DNA from: Tengunoibacter tsumagoiensis
GTDB taxonomy: Bacteria; Chloroflexota; Ktedonobacteria; Ktedonobacterales; Ktedonobacteraceae
Direction of reading: 5' to 3'
Assembly (NCBI RefSeq): GCF_003967535.1
Contig: NZ_BIFR01000001.1
Location: forward strand, 549,493 to 613,492
DNA: 64,000 nucleotides
Shown here piece by piece: positions 38,148 through 47,079 of the stretch. Position 1 is the stretch's first letter, and each line of letters begins with the position of its first letter. The notes beneath the pieces are model-generated. The model worked only from the letters and a program-made list of their open reading frames with translations, had not been told where the DNA came from and did not search any database. Both the position numbers and the translations under genes were made by a program.

Positions 38148-38861
38148 TTACCCTGTGATCGCCTGCTCGTGACTCGTTGAGCGAGCCAGGGAGAGGGTGC
38201 GATCAGCCAGGGCAGCGATGTTGGGATCGTGGGTAATCATAATCAGCGTCTGCTTCTCCTGCCGTTGTTGGGCGCGCAAGAGCTCAAGGATCTCGGACCC
38301 GGTAGCGGGATCAAGGTTGCCTGTCGGTTCGTCGGCCAAGAGTATAGGGGGCCGATTGATCAGGGCGCGGGCAATGGCAACGCGCTGCTGCTCACCACCC
38401 GAAAGCCGCGCAGGCGTGTGACCCATGCGGGTCGCGAGTCCAACTTGCTCCAATAACTCTTGCGCTCGCTGCTTGAGATCAAAGCCCAGCTGACGTCGAT
38501 AGGGCATCAAGGGGGCCATGACGTTCTCCAGGGCCGTCAGGGTTGGTAAGAGGTAGAAGAGCTGAAAGACAAAGCCAATGGTCTGCCGACGATAATCGGC
38601 GGCCCGTACAGCTTTAAGGGTATGAACCGCCTGATTGGCAATCCAGATCTCCCCCTGGTCAGGCTGGTCTAATGCACCTAACAGGGCCAGCAGCGTGGTC
38701 TTGCCACAGCCCGATGGACCAGTAATTGCCATAAACTCTCCTGCCTGCACCTCAAATGAGAGCGTTTGCAAGACGGGCAATGAACCATTAGGGAGAGCGT
38801 AGCTCTTCATTACCTCTTTGACCTGTACAAGCGCCTGCTCCTGTGTTAGCTGTGTTCCCAT
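38148..38861 (-). CDS. ABC transporter ATP-binding protein (MacB/LolD type)
   Basis: 237 residues. Walker A GPSGCGKT (residues 48-55), Q-loop region, signature LSGGEQQRVAIA near 155, Walker B ILLADEPTGNLD, and the H-loop ITHD. The GNLDPATG extension is typical of the MacB/LolD/FtsE group, which pairs with FtsX-type permeases. It is the last gene of the operon, 20 nt after the permease. Together they should form a mechanotransmission-type exporter acting at the membrane, perhaps on the small cysteine-rich protein of the same operon. Confidence 0.92.
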   Translation of the reverse strand: MGTQLTQEQALVQVKEVMKSYALPNGSLPVLQTLSFEVQAGEFMAITGPSGCGKTTLLALLGALDQPDQGEIWIANQAVHTLKAVRAADYRRQTIGFVFQLFYLLPTLTALENVMAPLMPYRRQLGFDLKQRAQELLEQVGLATRMGHTPARLSGGEQQRVAIARALINRPPILLADEPTGNLDPATGSEILELLRAQQRQEKQTLIMITHDPNIAALADRTLSLARSTSHEQAITG

Positions 38862-38881
38862 CGAGAATTCCTCTCCTTATC

Positions 38882-41641
38882 TTATTCCGCTCGCAAGACC
38901 TGGAGCACTGAGAGACGATTAATGACCCGTAAGGCCGGCAGGATCCCTACCAGCACTCCCGCCAATAAGAGCAGCAGAACGGTGACCGCCACTTCTGCCA
39001 CGGTCAATGGGGGCAGATACTGTTTCTGGGCCAGCACAATCCAGAGGGCGGCCCCAATTCCTGGCACAATCCCCAGCAGGGCTAAGAGCAGTCCCTCCTG
39101 CAAAAACATGCCGCGAATCATGCCTGGTCGCCAGCCAAGCGCCTGCAACACGCCGATCTCTTGCTGCCGCTCTCGCACCTGCATGATCAGCAGATCCGCC
39201 AGACTCAACACGGCCAGGATCATGGTAAACAGGACGCCGCAGAGCTGTGGGATGGCAGTCTGGAGCAGGACAAAATCTCCGAGCAGCGTGCCCTGCAAGG
39301 TCTGCCGCAACGTCAGAATGCCATGAAGGGTCAGGGTCAGCAGTCCAGACGAGCAGAAGAGACTGACCAGCAGAATCAGCGCTCGCCAGCGAGAACGTGC
39401 CAGATTACGCAGGGTCATGCTCAGTGCGGTAGGCAACTGAAAAGGAAGCGTCCTTTGCGAGCCGCGCACGACCCTGGAGCCGCTGCGCAACAGTTCCAGT
39501 GGCCGCACCCGCCAGAGCTGCCAGAGGGGAACAAGCAGGCTGATCAGTGCCAGCGCAAGAATCCCGGGCAAGGTCCAGAGCACCAGATTCCAGGGGATGG
39601 CGGCCCCAATCAGCAGCGTCAGACCCAGTGCCAGAAGTAGACCGGCGATCCCTCCAGACAGGGCCATCAGCACGACCTGGATCAGGAACGCCAGGGGGGG
39701 ATGCCAGGGACGCCAGCCCACGGCGCTGAGAATCGCGAATTGGCGGCGCTGGGCTGTGACCAGTGAGCTTAAGTTCAGCACCAGATAGGCCAGACAGACC
39801 AGGAGCACACCAGACAGCAAGACGTTCTGGGTCACTCCCAGTTGTTGCAGATAGAGCAGGCCCGCGCCAAAGGAGATCCAGCGCTCCTGCACCCAGCCCA
39901 GCGGGGGAATGGACTGCCGATAGTTCAGCTCACCGGCTGCGACACCTGGGACATAGACCAGTGTGGGACGCGGCGATGAACCCAGCGTCACCAGCGCTTG
40001 CAGACCCGTTCGCTCATGAATGAGCTGGGCCACTCGGGCCACCTGCTTCCACCCATTTTCATCGGGAGAGATATGGCCTGCGACCCGAATGCGAATCACA
40101 TTGATGCACGTGTCGCCCAGCATCTGTCGAGCCGCCGTCATCGTCGTCAAGGCGAGCGGGGATTGCAGGGTCAGGCCCTGGGTATACGTCGTAGGCTGCA
40201 ATATCTTTGGGGCCAGCGGTTTGCCATTGGCGTCATAGCTCAAGACTGTCTGACTGGGAGTGTAGGTATTTTCGGGCAGCCAGTTCAGGGCATCGGCAAA
40301 GCCCGCTGAGAGCTTGTGCCCATCAAAGAGCCCGGTCGTCACAACTTGATACCCCGCATTATTATAGACTGTATAGCCAGTAGTATTGTAATCGCTGCCA
40401 GCACCATCTCCAATGTAGAGAGTATCCTGATACATGATCCCTGGGAGTGGTTGGATCGACCGAAAGGCGAGGGCATTCCCCTGATATTCCTCATTCTGAT
40501 CGGCCTGAAACGGTACCGGTTTGATCTGATAGGCTGGATTGCCGTCGGGAGCCTTTCCAGGCATGAGCTGATACTCCACATTTGAGGGGCGAGAGACCAG
40601 GTTGAGACTAAAGGCATTCTCCCCATAATTTTCAACTTGAATAGCCGCTCCTTGTTGATTCAGACTTGATCCAGTATGGAAGAGCTGAATATCATTTTGT
40701 GGAATTGGGACCAATCCTGTAAAGACAGCCTGACCTGGAACACTCGGAAGATAACTTGCATCGTGTTGCGCTGCCAGGACCTGGGGATCGCTACTGCTCG
40801 TTTGGAGGTGGGTAAAGATTGCTTGCATCGTAATGGAGCCAGACAGATTCTGATTGAGCAGAACAGGGATCTGATAGTTGGGGTACACATTTGCAATATT
40901 CTCACCCGTTACGGTCGGAACTTGAGGATCAACCTGTAAGTGATCCTGTATGGGAAGCGCCTCGCCTGAGGTAATACTCTGTTTAAGGTGGACTAACTGA
41001 TCTTCTGCGGTTGGATCAATCGCTGCCAGAAGAAACGTTCCGGGATGCGGAATACCCGTAAAGTAGGGGGCTCTAGAGGGGAAAAAGTAGGTGTCCACGC
41101 CAAGCCTATTGAGCGACTGTTGAACTTGTGGAGAAAGGGCGCATGTAAAACCTGAACATTTGACATCCGAGGCATAGATCAATTCGTGTCGTTGATACTC
41201 ATTCTGCTGATGGACTCCATCATCTGCGGAGAGCTTCCAGGTCAGCGCATAAAAGCCTGGATCCATATTCTGAGTGCCAAATTTAATGGATGGAGTGGGG
41301 AAGCGCGCATTGCCAATAAATGAGATGGGGGCCGCAACGGCCACCCCGGAGAGCTGTTTGATCTGCTGATATTGCTGAAAGCTAATGCCAGGATTGAGGT
41401 CGGTGAGATGATCAGGAGGAACGACCTGTTGCGAGCCGACATTCTTGGTTCCAGGTGGCAGCACCACCAGATCGTAGGTTGGGCGCCAGTTCTGCCCAAT
41501 GATCGTCCTGGCCTGAAAAACAATCGTCTGCGTCGTCGCATTCAAGAGCAGAAAAGCGCAGGCCGCAATCAAGAAACCACCACTCCCAAAGAGCTGCTGC
41601 CTCCATTGACGACCAAAGGTCTGAAAGACATAATTGAACAT
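38882..41641 (-). CDS. FtsX/MacB-type ABC permease, copy 1
   Basis: 919 residues. One N-terminal membrane segment (SGGFLIAACAFLLLNATTQ), an extracellular region of about 570 residues, then a cluster of membrane segments: LLSGVLLVCLAYLVLNL, VVLMALSGGIAGLLLALGL, LPGILALALISLLVPLW, ALILLVSLFCSSGLLTL, and C-terminal pairs around VLQALGWRPGMIRGMFLQEG. Two FtsX-like domains are visible, each with the QFAILSAVGWRP / EIGVLQALGWRP coupling motif. It precedes its ATPase by 20 nt. Very similar to copy 2, least so in the extracellular region. Confidence 0.9.
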   Translation of the reverse strand: MFNYVFQTFGRQWRQQLFGSGGFLIAACAFLLLNATTQTIVFQARTIIGQNWRPTYDLVVLPPGTKNVGSQQVVPPDHLTDLNPGISFQQYQQIKQLSGVAVAAPISFIGNARFPTPSIKFGTQNMDPGFYALTWKLSADDGVHQQNEYQRHELIYASDVKCSGFTCALSPQVQQSLNRLGVDTYFFPSRAPYFTGIPHPGTFLLAAIDPTAEDQLVHLKQSITSGEALPIQDHLQVDPQVPTVTGENIANVYPNYQIPVLLNQNLSGSITMQAIFTHLQTSSSDPQVLAAQHDASYLPSVPGQAVFTGLVPIPQNDIQLFHTGSSLNQQGAAIQVENYGENAFSLNLVSRPSNVEYQLMPGKAPDGNPAYQIKPVPFQADQNEEYQGNALAFRSIQPLPGIMYQDTLYIGDGAGSDYNTTGYTVYNNAGYQVVTTGLFDGHKLSAGFADALNWLPENTYTPSQTVLSYDANGKPLAPKILQPTTYTQGLTLQSPLALTTMTAARQMLGDTCINVIRIRVAGHISPDENGWKQVARVAQLIHERTGLQALVTLGSSPRPTLVYVPGVAAGELNYRQSIPPLGWVQERWISFGAGLLYLQQLGVTQNVLLSGVLLVCLAYLVLNLSSLVTAQRRQFAILSAVGWRPWHPPLAFLIQVVLMALSGGIAGLLLALGLTLLIGAAIPWNLVLWTLPGILALALISLLVPLWQLWRVRPLELLRSGSRVVRGSQRTLPFQLPTALSMTLRNLARSRWRALILLVSLFCSSGLLTLTLHGILTLRQTLQGTLLGDFVLLQTAIPQLCGVLFTMILAVLSLADLLIMQVRERQQEIGVLQALGWRPGMIRGMFLQEGLLLALLGIVPGIGAALWIVLAQKQYLPPLTVAEVAVTVLLLLLAGVLVGILPALRVINRLSVLQVLRAE

Positions 41642-41690
41642 GATAAAGATCCTTTGTAAGACCGAGAGAGTCAGAGAAGGAAAGGAGGGA

Positions 41691-41714
41691 TGCGCCTTCC
41701 CGAGAGAAGGCGCA
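41691..41714 (-). terminator. Hairpin between the cysteine-rich gene and the permease
   Basis: A perfect 9-bp TGCGCCTTC/GAAGGCGCA stem with a 6-nt loop in the 86-bp gap. No T-run follows on the minus strand. It may be a partial terminator or mRNA stabiliser that raises expression of the small protein over the transporter. Confidence 0.6.
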
Positions 41715-41727
41715 CGGATATGTTAAA

Positions 41728-42093
41728 TTATGATGGGTAACAGTTAGTGCAAGTAGCTGATTTTACTTGGGTAGGACAAGAACTATTTAGTACACATCCT
41801 CCTGTATATATGTAACTAACTAGTAAACCCAAGTTATTTTGGCAATTACTACCATAATAACAGAAAGTGCCAGCAGGTGTTCCATAATCAGGGCATGGGA
41901 CGCAATTGGGATGAAAGGCTGACGCATCAGTTGCAGCTGCTGTGTTTGCGCTAGCAATTTCCAGATGAGAGGACTTCGCAAAGGCCGAAGTTGAACTAAC
42001 GGTTACACCCAGAGCAGCAACTGAAGCCCCAGCAGCTACCTGTTTCATCCAGCTAAAAAACCGTCGACGAGGCTGAACATCCTGTTCGCTCAT
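41728..42093 (-). CDS. Small Tat-exported eight-cysteine protein
   Basis: 121 residues from the ATG at 42093, which has AAGGAGA 6 nt before it. A twin-arginine-like signal (RRRFFSWMKQVAAGASVAAL) ends near SAFA at residue 38. The mature part of about 82 residues has eight cysteines (C64, C67, C78, C84, C100, C106, C115, C118) and many Gly, Asn, Ser and Tyr, consistent with four disulfides. It sits directly after MauD- and MauE-like genes, which in methylamine utilisation help form the disulfides of the small subunit MauA. The mature part has no Trp, so it cannot make the MauA tryptophan-tryptophylquinone cofactor. Function unknown; perhaps a secreted peptide or redox protein. Confidence 0.75.
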   Translation of the reverse strand: MSEQDVQPRRRFFSWMKQVAAGASVAALGVTVSSTSAFAKSSHLEIASANTAAATDASAFHPNCVPCPDYGTPAGTFCYYGSNCQNNLGLLVSYIYTGGCVLNSSCPTQVKSATCTNCYPS

Positions 42094-42145
42094 AGCATTC
42101 TCCTTCATATAGATAACGCAGCTAACAATCGTACCAAAGACATGT

Positions 42146-42718
42146 TTATAAAGAGGCCGGCACCCGTTCTGGAAGAAATTTGAGCAGTTGCTCAAATTGT
42201 AATTGATGAGAGACGATGCCTTTTGCTTGTATCACCCGCCTTTCATCGAGCACAAATGCAAAAGGAATTGCACGGATACCATACGTCTTTTCACAAGAAG
42301 TATCTGAAGGCGTCCACAGAGGCACGCGGAGAGAAGATTGTTCGGCATAGACCTTATTCGCATCCTGATCAGCAAGCCCGAACACTGAGAGAGCAATGTG
42401 GGGATCACGTTCGACCAGAGCATTAATAAGAACGATCGCATTTGCACAGGCTGAACAACCAGGCTGGAGAAAAATAAGCAAACGCGAGCGGCCATCGGTC
42501 TCGGCTAATTGCATGTTATTGCCTTCTCCATCCTGTGCGGCAAAAGATGGCGCGATCTCACCAATCGCTAATCCTCCCTCATCAATAGTAGTCATTGCAG
42601 GTGGAGGAACGTGTGAAGGTTGCCCCTGAATTTTCAGTGCGCCCAATGCTCTCAGCAGTAATACCAGGAGAGCAGTCTCCCCAAGCACAAGCACCCATAA
42701 AGCAATGATACTCATCAT
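42146..42718 (-). CDS. Membrane-anchored MauD/TlpA-like thioredoxin
   Basis: 190 residues. An N-terminal membrane anchor (ALWVLVLGETALLVLLLRAL), then a redoxin domain with IGEIAPSFAAQDGEG and active site C88-S-A-C91 in FLQPGCSACANAI, plus the cis-Pro segment AIPFAFVLDE. This layout is that of MauD, which works with MauE on disulfides of the methylamine dehydrogenase small subunit. The AAGGAGG site lies 21 nt before the first ATG but 6 nt before an in-frame ATT at 42733, so a five-residue longer product from a rare start is possible. Confidence 0.85.
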   Translation of the reverse strand: MMSIIALWVLVLGETALLVLLLRALGALKIQGQPSHVPPPAMTTIDEGGLAIGEIAPSFAAQDGEGNNMQLAETDGRSRLLIFLQPGCSACANAIVLINALVERDPHIALSVFGLADQDANKVYAEQSSLRVPLWTPSDTSCEKTYGIRAIPFAFVLDERRVIQAKGIVSHQLQFEQLLKFLPERVPASL

Positions 42719-42766
42719 CCAAAGTGTAGAAATAGTGAACCTCCTTTTTCACTCAGCAAATATTTT

Positions 42767-43378
42767 CTACTCAACAGAGAGGAGCTGCCAATGCGACCTC
42801 ACATTTTGCAAGAGGATTATCGTTAGAATGGCAAGTGTTGCCAGGAGAAATAGCGGCAAGAGGTCATTCATCAGAGAATGGCTGATCCAGACACTGCCAA
42901 GCAACAGGTTGGGCTGAGCGGCCTGTGGCAATGTCAGAAGCAGAAACAGTATGCACAGCAGCAGACCTGCGTTCCGCAAGACCTGCCACCAGGAGACCGC
43001 CTGATCTCCAAGTACGCCAGCACAATGACATAACAGTTCGCGTCTCCCTCTCCAGAGATTCAGCAGGAGCGCCCAGCTAAAACTGACGAAGAGGAGAATG
43101 CTGATGAGGATAGCTTGAAGAAGAAACTGCCCGCAGAAAAGACATCCACCAGCCAGTAATTCCAGTGGGAACAGAAGAAAAGCGGCAAATGTGGACAGAT
43201 GAAACCGTCTATCGAGCGCTGGAGAAAAAAGGCGATAGTCCTGAATGGCCTGCTGGAACCGCAGAGGATGGAGGAGTTTGCTACAGCCTGTACTTAAAAG
43301 TATCATTCCAATGAAAAAGCGTACAAAGATTCCGATAAATAAAAGCCATTGCTCCACTGGTATCTCCGCTTTCACCAT
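42767..43378 (-). CDS. MauE/DoxX-like membrane protein
   Basis: 203 residues with about five membrane segments (FIGIFVRFFIGMILLSTGCSK, FAAFLLFPLELLAGGCLF, ILISILLFVSFSWALLLNL, VLRNAGLLLCILFLLLTL, LPLFLLATLAILTIILL). It keeps the cytosolic or lumenal C117-H-C119-AGVLG motif followed by WWQVLRNAGLLL, typical of MauE. MauE is thought to pass redox equivalents across the membrane to MauD. First gene of the five-gene operon; 48 nt separate it from the MauD-like gene. Confidence 0.85.
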   Translation of the reverse strand: MVKAEIPVEQWLLFIGIFVRFFIGMILLSTGCSKLLHPLRFQQAIQDYRLFSPALDRRFHLSTFAAFLLFPLELLAGGCLFCGQFLLQAILISILLFVSFSWALLLNLWRGRRELLCHCAGVLGDQAVSWWQVLRNAGLLLCILFLLLTLPQAAQPNLLLGSVWISHSLMNDLLPLFLLATLAILTIILLQNVRSHWQLLSVE

Positions 43379-43412
43379 AAAAGACAGTAGTAATTGACAA
43401 ATATCAATAGTA

Positions 43413-43441
43413 ATACTACAACGATAAAACCCAAAAGTAAA
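43413..43441 (-). promoter_or_regulatory. Promoter of the Mau-like/ABC operon
   Basis: On the minus strand TTTACT (43436-43441), 17-nt spacer, TAGTAT (43413-43418), 35 nt before the MauE-like start. The same pair with the same spacing is kept in the decayed duplicate at 46687-46715. Confidence 0.65.
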
Positions 43442-43635
43442 GCCCTATAACGGTGGTTCTCTTTTTATAGCGATAATGCATATGTATAAAAATGGTCCTC
43501 TTTATAAGACTCAAATGATTGCTGCATTAAAATGCATCTGTGACAATACTTTCAAAAATAATACAACTCAGCCTTTAATTGAGTGTTCTATCTGCTGATA
43601 TAAGCGTGTGAGTAGTTCATTGAAGAAGACCAGTC

Positions 43636-43662
43636 GGCCCTGATTTCACTGAAAGCAGGGCC
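43636..43662 (-). terminator. Hairpin after permease copy 2
   Basis: GGCCCTG pairs with CAGGGCC around a 13-nt loop, 80 nt past the stop of permease copy 2. Confidence 0.55.
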
Positions 43663-43742
43663 CTCTGTGGCTCAAGATTGTAGGCAAATAGTACACTTGC
43701 AGTAAAACGGTCAAACCAATGAAGTGTGAAAGAAGAACATCA

Positions 43743-46502
43743 TCATTCCGCTCGCAAGACCTGGAGCACTGAGAGACGATTAATGACCCGTAAGGCCGGC
43801 AGGATCCCTACCAGCACTCCCGCCAATAAGAGCAGCAGAACGGTGGCCGCTACTTCTGCCACGGTCAGTGGGGGCAGATACTGTTTCTGGGCCAGCACAA
43901 TCCAGAGGGCGGCCCCAATTCCTGGCACAATCCCCAGCAGGGCTAAGAGCAGTCCCTCCTGCAAAAACATGCCGCGAATCATGCCTGGTCGCCAGCCAAG
44001 CGCCTGCAACACACCGATCTCTTGCTGCCGCTCTCGCACCTGCATGATCAGCAGATCCGCCAGACTCAACACGGCCAGGATCATGGTAAACAGGACGCCG
44101 CAGAGCTGTGGGATGGCAGTCTGGAGCAGCACAAAATCTCCGAGCAGCGTGCCCTGCAAGGTCTGCCGCAACGTCAGAATGCCATGAAGGGTCAGGGTCA
44201 GCAGTCCAGACGAGCAGAAGAGGCTGACCAGCAGAATCAGCGCCCGCCAGCGAGAACGTGCCAGATTACGCACGGTCATGCTCAGTGCGGTTGGCAGTTG
44301 GAAAGGAAGCGTCCTTTGCGAGCCGCGCACGACCCTGGAGCCACTGCGCAACAGTTCCAGTGGCCGGACCCGCCAGAGCTGCCAGAGGGGAACAAGCAGG
44401 CTGATCAGAGCCAGCGCAAGAATTCCTGGCAAGGTCCAGAGCACCAGATTCCAGGGGATGGCGGCCCCAATCAGCAGCGTCAGACCCAGTGCCAGGAGCA
44501 GACCGGCTATCCCTCCAGACAGGGCCATCAGCACGACCTGGATCAGGAACGCCAGGGGGGGATGCCAGGGACGCCAGCCCACGGCGCTGAGAATCGCGAA
44601 TTGGCGGCGCTGAGCCGTGACCAGTGAGCTTAAGTTCAGCACCAGATACGCCAGACAGACCAGGAGCACACCAGACAGCAGGACGTTCTGGGTCACTCCC
44701 AGTTGTTGCAGATAGAGCAGGCCCGCGCCAAAGGAGATCCAGCGCTCCTGCACCCAGCCCAGCGGGGGAATGGACTGGCTATAGTTCAGCTCACCGGCTG
44801 AGACTCCTGGGACATAGACCAGTGTGGGACGGGGCGATGAACCCAGCGTTACCAGCGCTTGCAGACCCGTTCGCTCATGAATCAACTGGGCCACTCGGGC
44901 TACCTGCTTCCACCCATTTTCATCGGGAGAGATATGGCCTGCGACCCGAATGCGAATCACATTGATGCAATTGTCGCCCAGCATCTGTCGAGCCGCCGTC
45001 ATCGTCGTCAAGGCGAGCGGGGATTGCAGGGTCAGGCCCTGGGTGTACGTCGTGGGCTGCAATATCTTTGGGGCCAGCGGTTTGCCATTGGCGTCATAGC
45101 TCAAGACTGTCTGGCTGGGAGTGTAGGTATTTTCGGGCAGCCAGTTCAGGGCATCGGCAAAGCCCGCTGAGAGCTTGCGCCCATCAAAGAGCCCGGTCGT
45201 CGCAACTCGATACCCCGCATTATTATAGACTGTATAGTAATTAGTGGTATATGATTTTTCAAAACTGTCCCCAATGTAGATAGTCGGCTGATACATAATC
45301 CCTGGGAGTGGTTGGATCGACCGAAAGGCGAGGGCATTCCCCTGATATTCCTCATTCTGATCGGCCTGAAACGGTACCGGTTTGATCTGATAGGCTGGAT
45401 TGCCATCAGGAGCCTTTCCCGCCATGAACTGATATTCCACATTTGAGGGGCGAGAGACCAGATTGAGATTAAAGACATTATCTCCATAATTTTCAACGTG
45501 AATAGCCGATCCCTGTTGATTAAGACTTGATCCAGTATGGAAGAGCTGAATATCATTTTGTGGAATTGGGACCAATCCCGTAAAGACAGCCTGACCTGGA
45601 ACACTTGGGAGATAACTCGCATCGTGCTGCGCTGCCAGGACCTGGGGGTCGCTACTGCTCGTTTGGAGGTGGGTAAAGGTTGCCTGCATCGTAATGGAGC
45701 CAGGCAGATTCTGGTTGAGTATAACAGGGATCTGATAGTTGGGATACACATCTGCAATATTCTCACCCGTTACGGTCGGAAATTGAGGATCAACCTGTAA
45801 GTGATCCTGTACGGGGAGCGCCTCGCCTGAGGTAATACTCTGTTTGAGGTGAACTAACTGATCTTCTGCGGTTGGATCAATCGCTGCCAGAAGAAATGTT
45901 CCGGGATGCGGAATACCAGTCAGGTAAGGACCTTTAGAGGGAAAAAAGTAGGTATCCACGCCAAGCGTGCTGAGATATTGTTTGGTTTGTGGTGAGAGAG
46001 CACAATTCTGGTTTGGGCATTTGACATCCGAGGCATAGATCAATTCGTGTTGTTGGTACTCATTCTGCTGATGGATTCCATCGTCTGCGGAGAGCTTCCA
46101 GGTCAGGGAATAAAAGCCTGGAGCCATATTTTGAGAGCCAAAATTAATGAAAGGAATGGGAAAGCGCGCATTGCCAATAAATGAGATAGGGGCCGCAACG
46201 GCCACCCCGGAGAGCTGTTTGATCTGCTGATATTGTTGATAGCTAATGCCAGGATTGAGGTCGGTAAGATGATCAGGAGGCACGGCCTGTTGCGATTCGA
46301 CACTCTTTGTCCCAGATGGCAGCACCACCAGATCGTAGGTTGGGCGCCAGTTCTGCCCAATGATCGTCCTGGCCTGAAAGACAATCGTCTGCGTCGTCGC
46401 ATTCAAGAGCAGAAAAGCGCAGGCCGCAATCAGGAAACCACCACTCCCAAAGAGCTGTTGCCTCCATTGACGACCAATGGTCTGAAAGACATAATTGAAC
46501 AT
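43743..46502 (-). CDS. FtsX/MacB-type ABC permease, copy 2 (no adjacent ATPase)
   Basis: 919 residues, the same length as copy 1. It is nearly identical over the last 550 residues and has clustered changes in the extracellular region (for example SFEKSYTTNYYT against GAGSDYNTTGYT). It has no neighbouring ATPase, cysteine-rich protein or Mau-like genes. The decayed start of a mauE copy and its promoter lie just upstream. It therefore looks like the survivor of a duplicated operon. It may share the copy 1 ATPase or be on the way to loss. The reading frame is intact. Confidence 0.88.
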   Translation of the reverse strand: MFNYVFQTIGRQWRQQLFGSGGFLIAACAFLLLNATTQTIVFQARTIIGQNWRPTYDLVVLPSGTKSVESQQAVPPDHLTDLNPGISYQQYQQIKQLSGVAVAAPISFIGNARFPIPFINFGSQNMAPGFYSLTWKLSADDGIHQQNEYQQHELIYASDVKCPNQNCALSPQTKQYLSTLGVDTYFFPSKGPYLTGIPHPGTFLLAAIDPTAEDQLVHLKQSITSGEALPVQDHLQVDPQFPTVTGENIADVYPNYQIPVILNQNLPGSITMQATFTHLQTSSSDPQVLAAQHDASYLPSVPGQAVFTGLVPIPQNDIQLFHTGSSLNQQGSAIHVENYGDNVFNLNLVSRPSNVEYQFMAGKAPDGNPAYQIKPVPFQADQNEEYQGNALAFRSIQPLPGIMYQPTIYIGDSFEKSYTTNYYTVYNNAGYRVATTGLFDGRKLSAGFADALNWLPENTYTPSQTVLSYDANGKPLAPKILQPTTYTQGLTLQSPLALTTMTAARQMLGDNCINVIRIRVAGHISPDENGWKQVARVAQLIHERTGLQALVTLGSSPRPTLVYVPGVSAGELNYSQSIPPLGWVQERWISFGAGLLYLQQLGVTQNVLLSGVLLVCLAYLVLNLSSLVTAQRRQFAILSAVGWRPWHPPLAFLIQVVLMALSGGIAGLLLALGLTLLIGAAIPWNLVLWTLPGILALALISLLVPLWQLWRVRPLELLRSGSRVVRGSQRTLPFQLPTALSMTVRNLARSRWRALILLVSLFCSSGLLTLTLHGILTLRQTLQGTLLGDFVLLQTAIPQLCGVLFTMILAVLSLADLLIMQVRERQQEIGVLQALGWRPGMIRGMFLQEGLLLALLGIVPGIGAALWIVLAQKQYLPPLTVAEVAATVLLLLLAGVLVGILPALRVINRLSVLQVLRAE

Positions 46503-46585
46503 GATAAAGATCCTTTATAGCATGTCAAAATCGACGAGAATAGAGAATTTTGCGACATTTGGCACTCAAATTTATTATTACAATA

Positions 46586-46715
46586 AAAAAAAAGCGGACA
46601 AAGGTGCCATCAAATAATTACCATTACCCCACTTTTATCTCCACTCTCACAGTAAAAACCGGACCAATAATTAAATACTACTAATAATACTACACTGCCA
46701 AAGCTCGAAAGTAAA
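46586..46715 (-). pseudogene. Decayed 5' end of a duplicated MauE-like gene and its promoter
   Basis: Aligns with 43315-43441 by eye. The coding start region is recognisable (AAAAAGCGGACAAAG against AAAAAGCGTACAAAG, and TATCTCC blocks), but the start codon is changed. The TTTACT/TAGTAT promoter pair at 46710-46715 and 46687-46692 keeps its 17-nt spacing. The rest of mauE, mauD and the cysteine-rich gene are missing between this point and permease copy 2. Confidence 0.75.
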
Positions 46716-47016
46716 CCTTTATAGTCAGCATTAAATTTTTATAGAATAAATACACATACATAGTAATTAATTCATTGTGCAATACAATAAATCAATTATC
46801 CATCTAAATAACCCCAAATTTTTTCACACAAAGAATCAATGATAAAATTTTATTGCTTGTATTCAGAATCACGCTAATATTCCCTTGAATCTACAAGATC
46901 GCCTGTCCCATCTCTTCATCTAACTCGCTATGCCCTCGTTCATATGCTCGTATGTGCTTGCCTGTGTCTCAATTGAAGAGAGAGAGCATACGTTTGCGGG
47001 AAGGCTCATCAAGAAA

Positions 47017-47047
47017 ATACACCCCTACCCGGTCGGTAGGGGTGTAT
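47017..47047 (-). terminator. Intrinsic terminator of csoR-copZ
   Basis: A perfect 13-bp ATACACCCCTACC stem with a 5-nt loop, followed on the minus strand by TTTTCTTG. It lies 32 nt past the copZ stop. Confidence 0.92.
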
Positions 47048-47079
47048 AGCAAACAAAAAAAGGGAACTCAACCATTCTT

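Larger units (their letters stand above)
43379..43742. other. Spacer: operon promoter and terminator of permease copy 2
   Basis: 364 bp that hold the promoter at 43413-43441 and a hairpin at 43636-43662; no gene seen. Confidence 0.5.
46503..47079. other. Spacer with operon remnant
   Basis: 577 bp, AT-rich. It holds the mauE/promoter remnant (46586-46715) and the copZ terminator (47017-47047). The part from 46740 to 47000 shows nothing recognisable. Confidence 0.5.

Noticed and set aside
38922..40309. Plus-strand frames over the permease genes
   Set aside because: Shadows of a well-supported membrane protein on the other strand.
41728..42093. Methylamine dehydrogenase small subunit
   Set aside because: No Trp in the mature protein for the quinone cofactor, fewer cysteines than MauA, and no large-subunit gene.
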